The notes under the pieces were generated by a model. It searched no databases. It saw only the letters and a list, made by a program, of their open reading frames with translations, and had not been told where the DNA came from. Shown in pieces: positions 14,942 to 23,003 of a stretch of DNA of 35,986 nucleotides (its first letter is position 1; the number at the start of each line of letters is the position of its first letter). This DNA is from an uncultured Eubacteriales bacterium (GTDB lineage Bacteria; Bacillota; Clostridia; Lachnospirales; CAG-274). The translations under genes were made by a program, and so were the position numbers. The stretch spans positions 1 through 35,986 of the forward strand of contig CATJCJ010000514.1 of NCBI GenBank assembly GCA_949738935.1. The letters are read 5' to 3'.

Positions 14942-15208
14942 GAAAATAAAATGAAAACGGTTTAATTTCATTTTTTATACAATTTTAACATAGCTGTAAG
15001 GTTTTTAAATATGCTCATAATGTTTTTTTGGCAATTTACAAAGTTCTTAACGCGAAACAACAAAAGAATTTCCTGATATATTGAATTTTTGTAATTTTCC
15101 TGTTTATTTTTTTTATTGTTTCGCTGTTGATTGAGCGATTTATTATAAAAATTAATTTTCGTGGCGTTTTAAGAATAAATATTTTAAAAATAGGAGAGAT
15201 TTAATATA
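14942..15208. other. Intergenic region with two palindromic remnants, remA to gmk
   Basis: At 14945-14990 there is a reversed partial copy of the TTTTTGGATA-family core (AAAATGAAAACGGTTTAATT, then TTCATTTTTTATA). At 15052-15124 an imperfect 73-base palindrome has ends GCGAAACAA (15052-15060) and TTGTTTCGC (15116-15124). No promoter was convincing. Confidence 0.55.
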
Positions 15209-15826
15209 ATGAATAATAAAGGAATTCTTATAATTATTTCGGGACCGTCGGGAGCAGGAAAAGGTACTGTTGTTGAGGAGTTAAAAAAAGATACTAATTA
15301 TATGCTCTCGATTTCGGCTACAACAAGAGCGCCAAGAAAAAATGAGACAGACGGCGTTCATTATTTTTTTAAAACAGCCGAGGAGTTTGAAAAAATGATT
15401 GATGATAAAAAGCTCCTTGAATATGCCTCGTTTTGCGGAAATTATTATGGCACTCCTGTCGATTATGTTAACGAGAAGATTGAAAATAATAAGGAAGTTA
15501 TTTTGGAAATTGAGGTTCAAGGCGCTTTGCAGGTAAAAAAAATTTATCCGGATGCCGTACTTATCTTTCTTACTCCGCCGAGTATGGGAGAACTTAGAAA
15601 AAGACTTGAGGGAAGAGCTACCGAAACTCCCGAAAAAATTAAAATGAGACTTGACAGAGCTACAGAGGAATTTGGTATTATTGATAAATACGATTATATT
15701 GTTATTAATGATTCGGTTGAAAATGCTGTTGAAAATATTAAGTGTATAGTTAAAGCCGAAAAAATGAAAGCTTATAGGAATTTAAATTTGAAAAGTGTTT
15801 TGAAGGGAGATATTTTAAATGCTTAA
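15209..15826 (+). CDS. gmk: Guanylate kinase
   Basis: Gmk phosphorylates GMP to GDP using ATP, an essential step for GTP and (p)ppGpp pools. The 205-residue protein has the P-loop GPSGAGKGT (12-20) and the GMP-binding TTRAPRKNETDGVHYFF stretch. The characteristic EVQGALQVKK follows, and the lid region carries RLEGRATETPEKIKMRL. AGGAGAG at about 15191-15197 precedes the ATG. The last eight bases overlap the start of rpoZ, consistent with translational coupling. Confidence 0.97.
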   Translation: MNNKGILIIISGPSGAGKGTVVEELKKDTNYMLSISATTRAPRKNETDGVHYFFKTAEEFEKMIDDKKLLEYASFCGNYYGTPVDYVNEKIENNKEVILEIEVQGALQVKKIYPDAVLIFLTPPSMGELRKRLEGRATETPEKIKMRLDRATEEFGIIDKYDYIVINDSVENAVENIKCIVKAEKMKAYRNLNLKSVLKGDILNA

Positions 15827-16517
15827 ACCATCTTACGCGGAATTAATGGAAGTACTTAATAAGGATACGGAAGATTCGTCTGAAATTACAAGCCGTTATA
15901 CTATTGTTATCGCTGCCTCAAAAAGAGCTAGGCAGATTATTGACGGTGATTCACCTATGGTTGAGGATACTAAAGGAAAACCTTTGTCTACCGCTGTTGA
16001 GGAAATTAACGCCGGAAAAATTAAAGTTGTGCCGGAAGGACAAGGAACGGTTTTAAATCTTCACCCGGTTATTAATGAGGAGGATTACTTATTGGATGAA
16101 GGAAAGTATTTGAAAGAAAGTCCTAAAAGTGATTCTGATGAACAAAAAATTGATGGGGATATTTCTGAAATTGATAATAATGAAACATTTGATGATGAGG
16201 ATTACATTGACGAGGACTATGACGAAGAGAATTATAATGACGAGAATTATGATGAGGATTACATTGACGAGGACTATGATGACGATGATATGTCTATGAA
16301 AGAGGATTTGGAAGAAGAGCTTTTTAAAGAAAGTGATTTGGAAAACAAGAAAATTGAGTGTTTGGGTGCTTCTAAAAAAGATATGCTTTTTGAGGAAGAA
16401 GAGACTGAGGAAGAAGAGACTGAGGAAGATGAAACTGAGGAAGAAGAGACTGAGGAAGAAGAGACTGAGGAAGATGAAACTGAGGAAGAAGAGACTGAGG
16501 AAGATGGCCAGGAATAG
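15819..16517 (+). CDS. rpoZ: RNA polymerase omega subunit with long acidic C-terminal tail
   Basis: Omega promotes assembly and stability of RNA polymerase. Residues 1-80 are a normal omega core: MLKPSYAELMEVL, the conserved SRYTIVIAASKRARQII and a KPLSTAVEEINAGKI stretch. The usual protein is 60-100 residues long, but this frame continues to 232. The extra part is very acidic, with an Asp/Glu/Tyr/Asn-rich block (about 125-152) and a terminal Glu/Thr block (about 192-232) built from the pentapeptides EEEET and EEDET. The start overlaps gmk, and priA begins 16 bases after the stop. Position between gmk and priA confirms the identity; the role of the tail is unknown. Confidence 0.93.
   Translation: MLKPSYAELMEVLNKDTEDSSEITSRYTIVIAASKRARQIIDGDSPMVEDTKGKPLSTAVEEINAGKIKVVPEGQGTVLNLHPVINEEDYLLDEGKYLKESPKSDSDEQKIDGDISEIDNNETFDDEDYIDEDYDEENYNDENYDEDYIDEDYDDDDMSMKEDLEEELFKESDLENKKIECLGASKKDMLFEEEETEEEETEEDETEEEETEEEETEEDETEEEETEEDGQE
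16392..16508 (+). repeat. 15-base tandem repeat inside rpoZ
   Basis: Seven complete 15-base units plus a partial one run from 16392. They are GAGGAAGAAGAGACT or its variant GAGGAAGATGAAACT, arranged as two of the first then one variant, giving a 45-base higher-order period. The unit length is a multiple of three, so copy number can change without breaking the frame. An earlier direct repeat, GATGAGGATTACATTGACGA at about 16194 and 16251, encodes part of the Asp/Tyr block. Confidence 0.93.
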
Positions 16518-16532
16518 AAAGACGGTTTTTAA

Positions 16533-18758
16533 ATGAGTTTCGCGGATGTTATTATTTCTATTACCCATAAAAACGTTGATAAGATTTTTAATTATATTAT
16601 TCCTGACGCTATGAAATCTCAGTTATGTGTTGGAATGAGAGTTCTTGTTCCTTTTGGAAAGGGGAATAAAACTTATGAGGGCTATGTTATTGGATTTTCT
16701 GACGGTATACGGGTTCCTTTTGATAAACTTAAAGCGATTATTTCTATTTTGGATAAATACCCTGTTTTTTCGGAAAATACAATTATGCTCGCAAAGTTTA
16801 TGAAAGAAAAATATTATTCTACTCTTTCTGAATGCCTGCGGTGTATTATGCCTTCTATTGTTAAGGACAAGGTTAAAAGATATGTTTATCTCAACAGAAA
16901 AAAAGAGGGTTTTCAGGAGCTTTTTGATAAGTGTGTTTCAAAAAATAATTTGCAAAGTAAGGTTTTGGAGTTTTTGTCGGAATTTGATGGAACTGCTGTT
17001 GGGGAGATTAAAATGCTTCTTGAAATAAATTTGGCTCCTATTACGGCTCTTGAAAAAAAAGGTCTTGTTCAAATTTTTGACAGGGAAGTTAAAAGAGATG
17101 TTCTGGATTTTTCATATGTGAAAAAAACCACTCCTTTTGTTCCTACTGATGAGCAAAAGTCCGCTATTGATTTTATTTTGAACAAGTTTTATACAAAAGA
17201 TGTAAAGCCGGTTTTGATTCATGGTGTTACCGGAAGCGGAAAAACAGAAGTTTATTTGCGTATTATTGACGTTGTTTTAAAAGAAGGTAAACAGGCTATA
17301 GTTCTTGTCCCTGAAATATCTTTGACGCCTCAGACTGTCAATCGTTTTATGAGCAGATTTGGGAAGCTGGTTTCAGTCACACATTCTCGTTTGTCCGCCG
17401 GAGAAAGATTTGACCAATGGAAAAAGGCCCGAGAGGGTGAAATCTCTGTTATGATTGGTCCTAGGTCAGCGGTTTTTACTCCTTTCTCAAAACTTGGCGC
17501 TATTATAATTGATGAGGAACACGAACATACTTATAAGTCTGAAACAACTCCTAAATATGATGTGAGAGAGGTTGCCTGCGAGATTGGAAGGATTTGCGGC
17601 TCTATTACTGTATTTGGAAGTGCTACACCTGATATTTCAACTTATTATAAAACTCAAACCGGTGAGTTTGACCTTGTTACGATAAACAATAGGGTTAATA
17701 AAAGCTTTCCTGAGATTAATGTTGTTGATATGAGGCGCGAGCTTGAGAACGGAAATAAATCTGTTTTTAGCGAGGCTCTGCTTAACGCTGTTGAGGATAA
17801 TCTTCTTAATAAAAGGCAAACTATTTTGTTTTTGAACCGAAGGGGTTATTCTACTTTTGTGTCTTGCCGTAAATGCGGTTATGTTATGGAATGTAAAGAT
17901 TGTAACGTCAGTTATACGTATCATTTGAGCAATAATCGGCTGATTTGTCATTATTGCGGGAAAACTGTTTCTAATCCGGAGACTTGTCCTCAATGCGGTT
18001 CTAAATATATAAAATATTTTGGAGCCGGAACTCAGAAAATTGAGGAGGAAACAAAAAAGATGTTCCCTGAGGCAAGAACCCTTAGAATGGATTTGGATAC
18101 AACTTCCGGAAAAAACGCTCATGAGAATATTCTTAAAAAATTCGCTTCCGGAGAAGCTGATATACTTATTGGAACTCAAATGATTGCTAAAGGACTGGAT
18201 TTTCCTAATGTTTCTGTTGTTGGGGTTATCGCCGCTGATATGTCGCTTAACTCAGGTGATTTTAAATGCGCCGAGAATACGTTTCAAATGCTTACACAGG
18301 TAGCTGGCAGAGCCGGCAGAGCCGCTCTTAAGGGCAAGGTTTTTATTCAAACATATAACCCTGAACACTATAGTATTGAGTTTGCGAAAAACAATGATTA
18401 TCTCTCTTTTTACAATCATGAGATTACGGTAAGAAAACAACTGGTGTATCCTCCTTTTTCTCATATATTTTTTATTATGTTTGTCTCCAAGAACGAAAAA
18501 AAAATTATTAAGGCTTTATTTAAGCTTTTGGACATAATGATTAAGTTTAACAAAAATAATCAGTTTGAACATATTGGGCCGTCTCCCGCATCTATCTCTA
18601 AAATAAAAAATCAATACAGATGGAAAATTATTGTGAAAGGCGCGCTTGAGAAAAATCTCAGAAATTATGTTCTGTATTGTCTTGACAGGCTTAGCGAGAG
18701 TTATGATTTAAGCGGTATCAACATTAACATAACTTTAAATCCGGTTTATATCATGTGA
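16533..18758 (+). CDS. priA: Primosomal protein N' (replication restart helicase PriA)
   Basis: PriA recognises abandoned forks and reloads the replicative helicase. The 741-residue protein has the N-terminal 3'-DNA-binding domain (about 1-105). Walker A GVTGSGKT is at 231-238 and the DEEH box at 327-330. The helicase is split by a zinc-binding insertion with eight cysteines (C445, C448, C454, C457, C472, C475, C485, C488). GTQMIAKGLDFPNVSVVGV and QVAGRAGRA complete the core. It starts 16 bases after rpoZ; the coaBC gene often found between them in Bacillus is absent. AGAAAG is the only nearby ribosome binding site. Confidence 0.97.
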   Translation: MSFADVIISITHKNVDKIFNYIIPDAMKSQLCVGMRVLVPFGKGNKTYEGYVIGFSDGIRVPFDKLKAIISILDKYPVFSENTIMLAKFMKEKYYSTLSECLRCIMPSIVKDKVKRYVYLNRKKEGFQELFDKCVSKNNLQSKVLEFLSEFDGTAVGEIKMLLEINLAPITALEKKGLVQIFDREVKRDVLDFSYVKKTTPFVPTDEQKSAIDFILNKFYTKDVKPVLIHGVTGSGKTEVYLRIIDVVLKEGKQAIVLVPEISLTPQTVNRFMSRFGKLVSVTHSRLSAGERFDQWKKAREGEISVMIGPRSAVFTPFSKLGAIIIDEEHEHTYKSETTPKYDVREVACEIGRICGSITVFGSATPDISTYYKTQTGEFDLVTINNRVNKSFPEINVVDMRRELENGNKSVFSEALLNAVEDNLLNKRQTILFLNRRGYSTFVSCRKCGYVMECKDCNVSYTYHLSNNRLICHYCGKTVSNPETCPQCGSKYIKYFGAGTQKIEEETKKMFPEARTLRMDLDTTSGKNAHENILKKFASGEADILIGTQMIAKGLDFPNVSVVGVIAADMSLNSGDFKCAENTFQMLTQVAGRAGRAALKGKVFIQTYNPEHYSIEFAKNNDYLSFYNHEITVRKQLVYPPFSHIFFIMFVSKNEKKIIKALFKLLDIMIKFNKNNQFEHIGPSPASISKIKNQYRWKIIVKGALEKNLRNYVLYCLDRLSESYDLSGININITLNPVYIM

Positions 18759-18811
18759 GTTAAGGCTTTGGGGAGACTTTAAATTAATTTTGGAAAGGAA
18801 AGGTTTTTGTA

Positions 18812-19258
18812 ATGGCTATAAGAACAATAAGACTTAAAGATGATGAGATTTTGAGAAAAAAGTCTAGAGATGTTAAAGAAATTAATGAGAGAATATTAAC
18901 GCTTTTGGATGATATGGCTGAAACTATGTATAATTCTGAGGGGGTTGGACTTGCCGCTCCTCAAGTTGGTATTCTTAAAAAGGTTGTTACTATTGATATT
19001 GGCGAGGGTTTGCTTGAGCTTATTAATCCTGTTATTATTGAGGAAAAGGGTGAAAAGGTTATTGAGGAGGCTTGTTTGAGCGTTCCGGGAGAATCGGGAA
19101 AGGTTTTGCGTCCGGAATATTGTAAGGTTGAGGCTCTTAACAGGAATGGTGAAAAGATTGTTATTGAGGCTAAAGACCTTTTGGCTGTAGCTGTGAGCCA
19201 TGAGACAGACCACCTTAAAGGGGTTTTGTATATTGATAAATTAATTGATGAGGAGTAA
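18812..19258 (+). CDS. def: Peptide deformylase
   Basis: Def removes the formyl group from the N-terminal methionine of new proteins and is the partner activity of Fmt encoded downstream. The three family motifs are intact in 148 residues: [10 protein letters not shown] (44-53), EACLSVPG (86-93, metal ligand C88) and HETDH (130-134, two histidine ligands and the catalytic glutamate). GGAAAGG at about 18796-18803 precedes the ATG. Def and fmt are usually adjacent; here two glycosyltransferase genes lie between them. Confidence 0.96.
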   Translation: MAIRTIRLKDDEILRKKSRDVKEINERILTLLDDMAETMYNSEGVGLAAPQVGILKKVVTIDIGEGLLELINPVIIEEKGEKVIEEACLSVPGESGKVLRPEYCKVEALNRNGEKIVIEAKDLLAVAVSHETDHLKGVLYIDKLIDEE

Positions 19259-19298
19259 CTTGACTGAAATATGTTTTTTATAAAAAGGAGCGAGACGC

Positions 19299-20069
19299 TT
19301 GATTGATGAAAAACCACTTGTTTCTGTTGTAATGGCCAGCTATAACGGCGCGAAGTATATTGAAGATTCTGTGAATTCTGTTTTAATTCAGAATGTTCCG
19401 CTGGAGTTGATTTTTGTAGATGATTTTTCTGATGACAATACCGATGAAATAATGGAGGATTACTTGAAAAAGCATAGTAATATTGTTTATTTGAAAAATA
19501 AGCAGTCTCTTGGCGCGGCGAAAACAAGAAACAGAGGTGTGAGTGTCTCAAGGGGAAAATATATCGCTTTTTTGGATGTTGATGATATATGGATAAAAGG
19601 CAAACTTAAAAGACAAATAGATTTGATTGAAACAAATAATACTGTGTTTTCTTATACGGCTAGGGAGCTTATATTGGATAATGGCAATGATACTAAAAGA
19701 TTTGTTCCTGTTTTGGAAAAAATAACTTACAAACAGCTTTTGAAAACAAACTCTATCCCTTGCTCATCAGTTGTTTTGCTTAAATCTGTCGCTGAGGAAT
19801 TTCCTATGCGAAAGGATAATCTTCATGAGGATTATTTGAACTGGCTTCAGATACTTAAAAAGTATGGCGCAGCTTATGGAATAAATGAGCCCCTTTTGAA
19901 ATATAGATTATCGCCGGGAGGAAAGTCAAGAAACAGAGTTAAATCCGCTGTTATGACATATAGAGTTCATAGAGAGCTTAATTCTAATATGTTTGCCGCC
20001 CTTTATTATACCTTCTTTCATCTTTTAAACGGGGTAAAAAAATACTCTAAATCTTATTTGGAAAGGTAA
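19299..20069 (+). CDS. Family 2 glycosyltransferase
   Basis: This is a GT-A fold glycosyltransferase of 256 residues. It begins with PLVSVVMASYNGAKYIEDSV and has the nucleotide-binding VDDFSDDNTDEIM and a DXD-type metal site in FLDVDD (91-96). The start is TTG at 19299, eight bases after AAGGAG (19285-19290); the next ATG would delete the first conserved strand. There is no membrane segment, so it probably acts on a lipid- or protein-linked acceptor at the cytoplasmic face. Donor and acceptor cannot be told. It ends five bases before another glycosyltransferase gene, and the pair interrupts def-fmt. Confidence 0.9.
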   Translation: MIDEKPLVSVVMASYNGAKYIEDSVNSVLIQNVPLELIFVDDFSDDNTDEIMEDYLKKHSNIVYLKNKQSLGAAKTRNRGVSVSRGKYIAFLDVDDIWIKGKLKRQIDLIETNNTVFSYTARELILDNGNDTKRFVPVLEKITYKQLLKTNSIPCSSVVLLKSVAEEFPMRKDNLHEDYLNWLQILKKYGAAYGINEPLLKYRLSPGGKSRNRVKSAVMTYRVHRELNSNMFAALYYTFFHLLNGVKKYSKSYLER

Positions 20070-20074
20070 TATAT

Positions 20075-21634
20075 ATGAGTTTTAAAAAATTTGTATATGG
20101 TATTTACAAAAAAACAAGTAATTCTAAAATTATCTCGACAGCGTTTTTTTTTGTTTACAGTATACTTGGTGCTGTTAAAAATAAAAATTTTAGAAAATAC
20201 AGTAAAAATAAAAAGTATGATTGTTATTATATAAAAAAAATCAAAACACCTGTCTCTCAAAAAGATGTTAAAGTCGCTTTTGTTTGTGATGATATGACTT
20301 ATAAATGTTTTTCGAAAGAATGTGACGCTCGGTTTGTTACTCCTTATAATTGGAGGGAGGTTCTTGACGATTTTAAGCCGTTTGTGTTTTTTTGTGAGTC
20401 GGCTTGGAGTGGGATTGCTGAGTATGGTGATTGTTGGAGAGGTAAAATTTATAAAAATAATAATGTCCTTTTTGAGACAAGAAAAATTCTTTTTGATATT
20501 TTGGATTACTGTAATAACAGGAATATTAAAACTGTTTTTTGGAATAAGGAAGACCCGACTTATTTTGGAAATTTGAAATATGATTTTGTTGACACGGCAT
20601 TGAGATTTGATTATATTTTTACTACTTGTGCTGAGTGTGTGGACAAGTATAAAAAATTTGGTAAGGTTAACGTTGATGTTTTGGCGTTTGGTTTTACTCC
20701 TGAGTTTTTTAACCCTTTAAATAGTTTTCCAAAAGATGATTTTGCTGTTTTTGCCGGAAGTTGGTATGCTGACGAGAAAGAACGATGTAAAGATATGGAG
20801 GATATCTTTGATTTTATTTTGAATAAAAATATTCCGCTGAGAATCTATGACAGATATTTTGAATCAAGTAATTTAAATACAATATTTCCTGAAAAATATT
20901 CTGAATTTAATATGGGAAGTCTGCCTTTTGATAAATTGGGTGAGGAAATTAAAAAGGCTAAATACGCTGTAAATATAAATACCGTTAAAAATTCTGAGAC
21001 GATGTTCGCTAGACGAGTTTTTGAGCTTATGGCTTGCAACGCTGTTGTTATAAGTAATTATTCAAAGGGTATGAAAAATATTTTTGGCGATAATGTTTGG
21101 TTTGCCGGGGAGGATTTCGAGTATTCTGAGGAAGTTTTGGAGGAGAATTTGTATTATGTTTTTAGAAATCATACTAATCATATTAGATTTAAGTCTCTTC
21201 TTGAAAAACTTGGTATTTTGACAACTGAAAAATCATATTCCGTTTTAGTGATTTATCTTGAGAATTCGAGGTTTGATGTAAAAGGGCATTTTGAGAATTT
21301 AAACTTTAACAATAAAGTTGGCTGTGTTTTAAAAAATGGATTTATATATAAATTCAACTCTAAATTAAAACTCTCTTTTGAGGAGATTGAAAAAGAGTTT
21401 TCGCATTTTATAGTTTTTGATTCTTATGTAAGTTTTAATTTTGAAAAGGTTTTTTTGCATTATTCTTATATAGATGATATAATTGGTATTAGGTTTTCTT
21501 ATAATAGTTTGGATTATGTGAGAAAATATATTATTAGTTCAGATTGTTATAATCAAAATACTCTTTTTCGAATATCTTTGCTGAAATCTATTGTTGATAA
21601 TTTTAATTTGAAGTTGAGAAAGTACACAATTTGA
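20075..21634 (+). CDS. CgeB-like glycosyltransferase
   Basis: The 519-residue protein resembles the CgeB/DUF3880 group of GT-B glycosyltransferases. Visible signs are KVAFVCDDMTYKCF near residue 65, the NKEDPTYFGNLKYDFVDTA block near 150-175, and a donor-side stretch YAVNINTVKNSETMFARRVFELMACNAVVISNYSKGM near 295-330. The C-terminal 150 residues, rich in Phe, Asn and Tyr, are not typical of the family and remain unassigned; they may be an acceptor-recognition domain. CgeB itself belongs to a spore-surface polysaccharide locus in Bacillus, but a spore role here is only a possibility. The gene is more AT-rich in feel than its neighbours. GGAAAGG precedes the ATG at 20075, and the stop codon forms part of the fmt ribosome binding site. 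Confidence 0.75.
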   Translation: MSFKKFVYGIYKKTSNSKIISTAFFFVYSILGAVKNKNFRKYSKNKKYDCYYIKKIKTPVSQKDVKVAFVCDDMTYKCFSKECDARFVTPYNWREVLDDFKPFVFFCESAWSGIAEYGDCWRGKIYKNNNVLFETRKILFDILDYCNNRNIKTVFWNKEDPTYFGNLKYDFVDTALRFDYIFTTCAECVDKYKKFGKVNVDVLAFGFTPEFFNPLNSFPKDDFAVFAGSWYADEKERCKDMEDIFDFILNKNIPLRIYDRYFESSNLNTIFPEKYSEFNMGSLPFDKLGEEIKKAKYAVNINTVKNSETMFARRVFELMACNAVVISNYSKGMKNIFGDNVWFAGEDFEYSEEVLEENLYYVFRNHTNHIRFKSLLEKLGILTTEKSYSVLVIYLENSRFDVKGHFENLNFNNKVGCVLKNGFIYKFNSKLKLSFEEIEKEFSHFIVFDSYVSFNFEKVFLHYSYIDDIIGIRFSYNSLDYVRKYIISSDCYNQNTLFRISLLKSIVDNFNLKLRKYTI

Positions 21635-21643
21635 GGTGATTTT

Positions 21644-22570
21644 TTGAAGGTTATTTTTATGGGTACTCCTGATTTTGCTGTTCCATCTTTGGAGGCTCTT
21701 ATTGAGAAATATAATGTTGTTGGTGTTGTCACTCAGCCTGATAAACCAAAAGGAAGAGGGAAAAAAATGATGTTTCCTCCCGTTAAAGAGGTCGCTTTGA
21801 AAAATAATATTCCTGTTTTTCAACCGGAAAGGCTTAGAGATGAGGAAAGTGTCGCTGAGCTTCAAAGGCTTGACGCTGATATAATTGTTGTTGTGGCGTA
21901 TGGACAGATTTTGCCTAAAAAAGTTTTGGAGATGACAAGGTTTGGCTGTGTTAATGTTCATGGCTCTCTTTTGCCTAAATACAGGGGAGCCGCTCCTATT
22001 CAAAGGGCTATTATTGACGGGGAAACCATTACGGGGGTTACAATTATGTATATGGCTGAAAAGCTTGATACGGGTGATATGATTGTGAAAAAAGAAATTC
22101 CCATTTGTGAAAATGATACTTACGGTTCATTGCATGATAAAATGGCCGATGCGGGGGCAAAAGCTCTTATTGAGGCTGTTAGCCTTATTGAGACTGGAAA
22201 AGCTAAGCCGGAGAAACAAGATGATACGCTATCTTGTTACGCTAAAAAAATTGAAAAGGGTTTTGGCAAGATTGATTGGAATTGTGACTCTAAAAATATA
22301 ATTAATCTTATTCGAGGTTTAAATCCGGCTCCGGGCGCATATACTCTTCTTAATGGGGAAGTGTTTAAAATATGGCTGGCTGAAGAGTGTTCGGATATTT
22401 ACGGTGAGGCTGGGACTATTATTGACGTTTTGGACAAAAAGGGTTTTGTTGTTAAAACAAAAAATTCCGCTCTCCTTATCAAGGAAGTTCAGGCTAAAGG
22501 CGGTAAAAAAATGTCTTGCGCGGATTATCTCAGAGGCCATACTGTTGAAAAAGGCACGGTTTTGGGTTAA
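21644..22570 (+). CDS. fmt: Methionyl-tRNA formyltransferase
   Basis: Fmt formylates initiator Met-tRNA with 10-formyltetrahydrofolate. The 308-residue protein starts KVIFMGTPDFAVPSLEAL. It carries the catalytic residues N104 and H106 in NVHGSLLPKYRGAAPIQ and D142 in LDTGD, equivalent to N106, H108 and D144 of the E. coli enzyme. The C-terminal tRNA-binding barrel begins near 205. The start is TTG at 21644, preceded by GAGGTGA, which overlaps the stop codon of the glycosyltransferase gene. Rigid coupling to that gene implies a single transcript from def to fmt. Confidence 0.97.
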   Translation: MKVIFMGTPDFAVPSLEALIEKYNVVGVVTQPDKPKGRGKKMMFPPVKEVALKNNIPVFQPERLRDEESVAELQRLDADIIVVVAYGQILPKKVLEMTRFGCVNVHGSLLPKYRGAAPIQRAIIDGETITGVTIMYMAEKLDTGDMIVKKEIPICENDTYGSLHDKMADAGAKALIEAVSLIETGKAKPEKQDDTLSCYAKKIEKGFGKIDWNCDSKNIINLIRGLNPAPGAYTLLNGEVFKIWLAEECSDIYGEAGTIIDVLDKKGFVVKTKNSALLIKEVQAKGGKKMSCADYLRGHTVEKGTVLG

Positions 22571-23003
22571 TTTAATAGTTTTTAGACAGGCTCTGAGACT
22601 ATATGATTGTTTATTCGTATATTTATTATATAGTCGGTAAACAAGAGTAAAATACTAATATGCTGAGTGAGAGACAATGTCCCATACGCATCAATTTAAC
22701 AAAAATCTTGAGGCTCCGCCTCAAACTCCGCTCGCTTTTTGAAAAAAGCGAGGCAAAAACTTTTAAGCGAAACTACGTTTCGCCGAAAGAATAATAAATT
22801 TTCACGCGAAAACGATAGTTTTTGCTTATTAAAGTTTAGGGTCAAGCCCTTTTCAAAGGGCTTGCTGGGTATGGGACAGCGTCCCATGGTTTTAACTTAG
22901 TGCATATGAGACAATGTCCCCACGGTTTTAATTTGGTGTATATGGGGTTGAGACTATAATTCTATAGTATTATTGGGAAATTTTTACAAAGGGGGATTTT
23001 ATT
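22571..23003. other. 433-base repeat-rich intergenic region
   Basis: No gene is seen. At 22571-22598 it starts with AATAGTTTTTAGACAGGCTC, a fragment of the element at 11597-11741. A degenerate GGGACA..TGTCCC-type hairpin lies near 22672-22685. The complete hairpin-array repeat covers 22708-22887 and degenerate hairpins continue to about 22945. A TATAAT at 22955-22960 with a poor -35 box is a weak candidate promoter for the metallopeptidase gene. Confidence 0.6.
22708..22887 (+). repeat. Hairpin-array repeat, copy 2 (complete)
   Basis: Six hairpins in order: TTGAGGC/GCCTCAA (22708-22724); CTCGCTTTTT/AAAAAGCGAG (22731-22752); GCGAAAC/GTTTCGC (22767-22783); GCGAAAAC/GTTTTTGC (22806-22825); AAGCCCTTT/AAAGGGCTT (22844-22863); ATGGGAC/GTCCCAT with loop AGC (22871-22887). 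The copy at 29374-29551 is nearly identical throughout, and shorter relatives lie at 20-100 and 6463-6533. No open frame is present in it. Confidence 0.92.

Noticed and set aside
16333-16536. An open frame in a second register of rpoZ giving a Lys/Arg-rich product and ending at the priA start.
   Set aside because: It arises automatically from reading the GAGGAAGAAGAGACT repeat out of frame. No slippery site plus structure is evident, and no ribosome binding site precedes it. Programmed frameshifting is possible but unsupported.
18961-19551. A 196-residue open frame on the minus strand opposite def and the family 2 glycosyltransferase.
   Set aside because: Both plus-strand genes have intact catalytic motifs; the minus frame shows no motif and its Ser/Gln-rich composition is that of a shadow.
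22708-22887. CRISPR array or attenuator cluster.
   Set aside because: The units differ from one another and lack equal spacers, so it is not CRISPR. There is no leader peptide and no T tract after the stems, so it is not a set of classical terminators.
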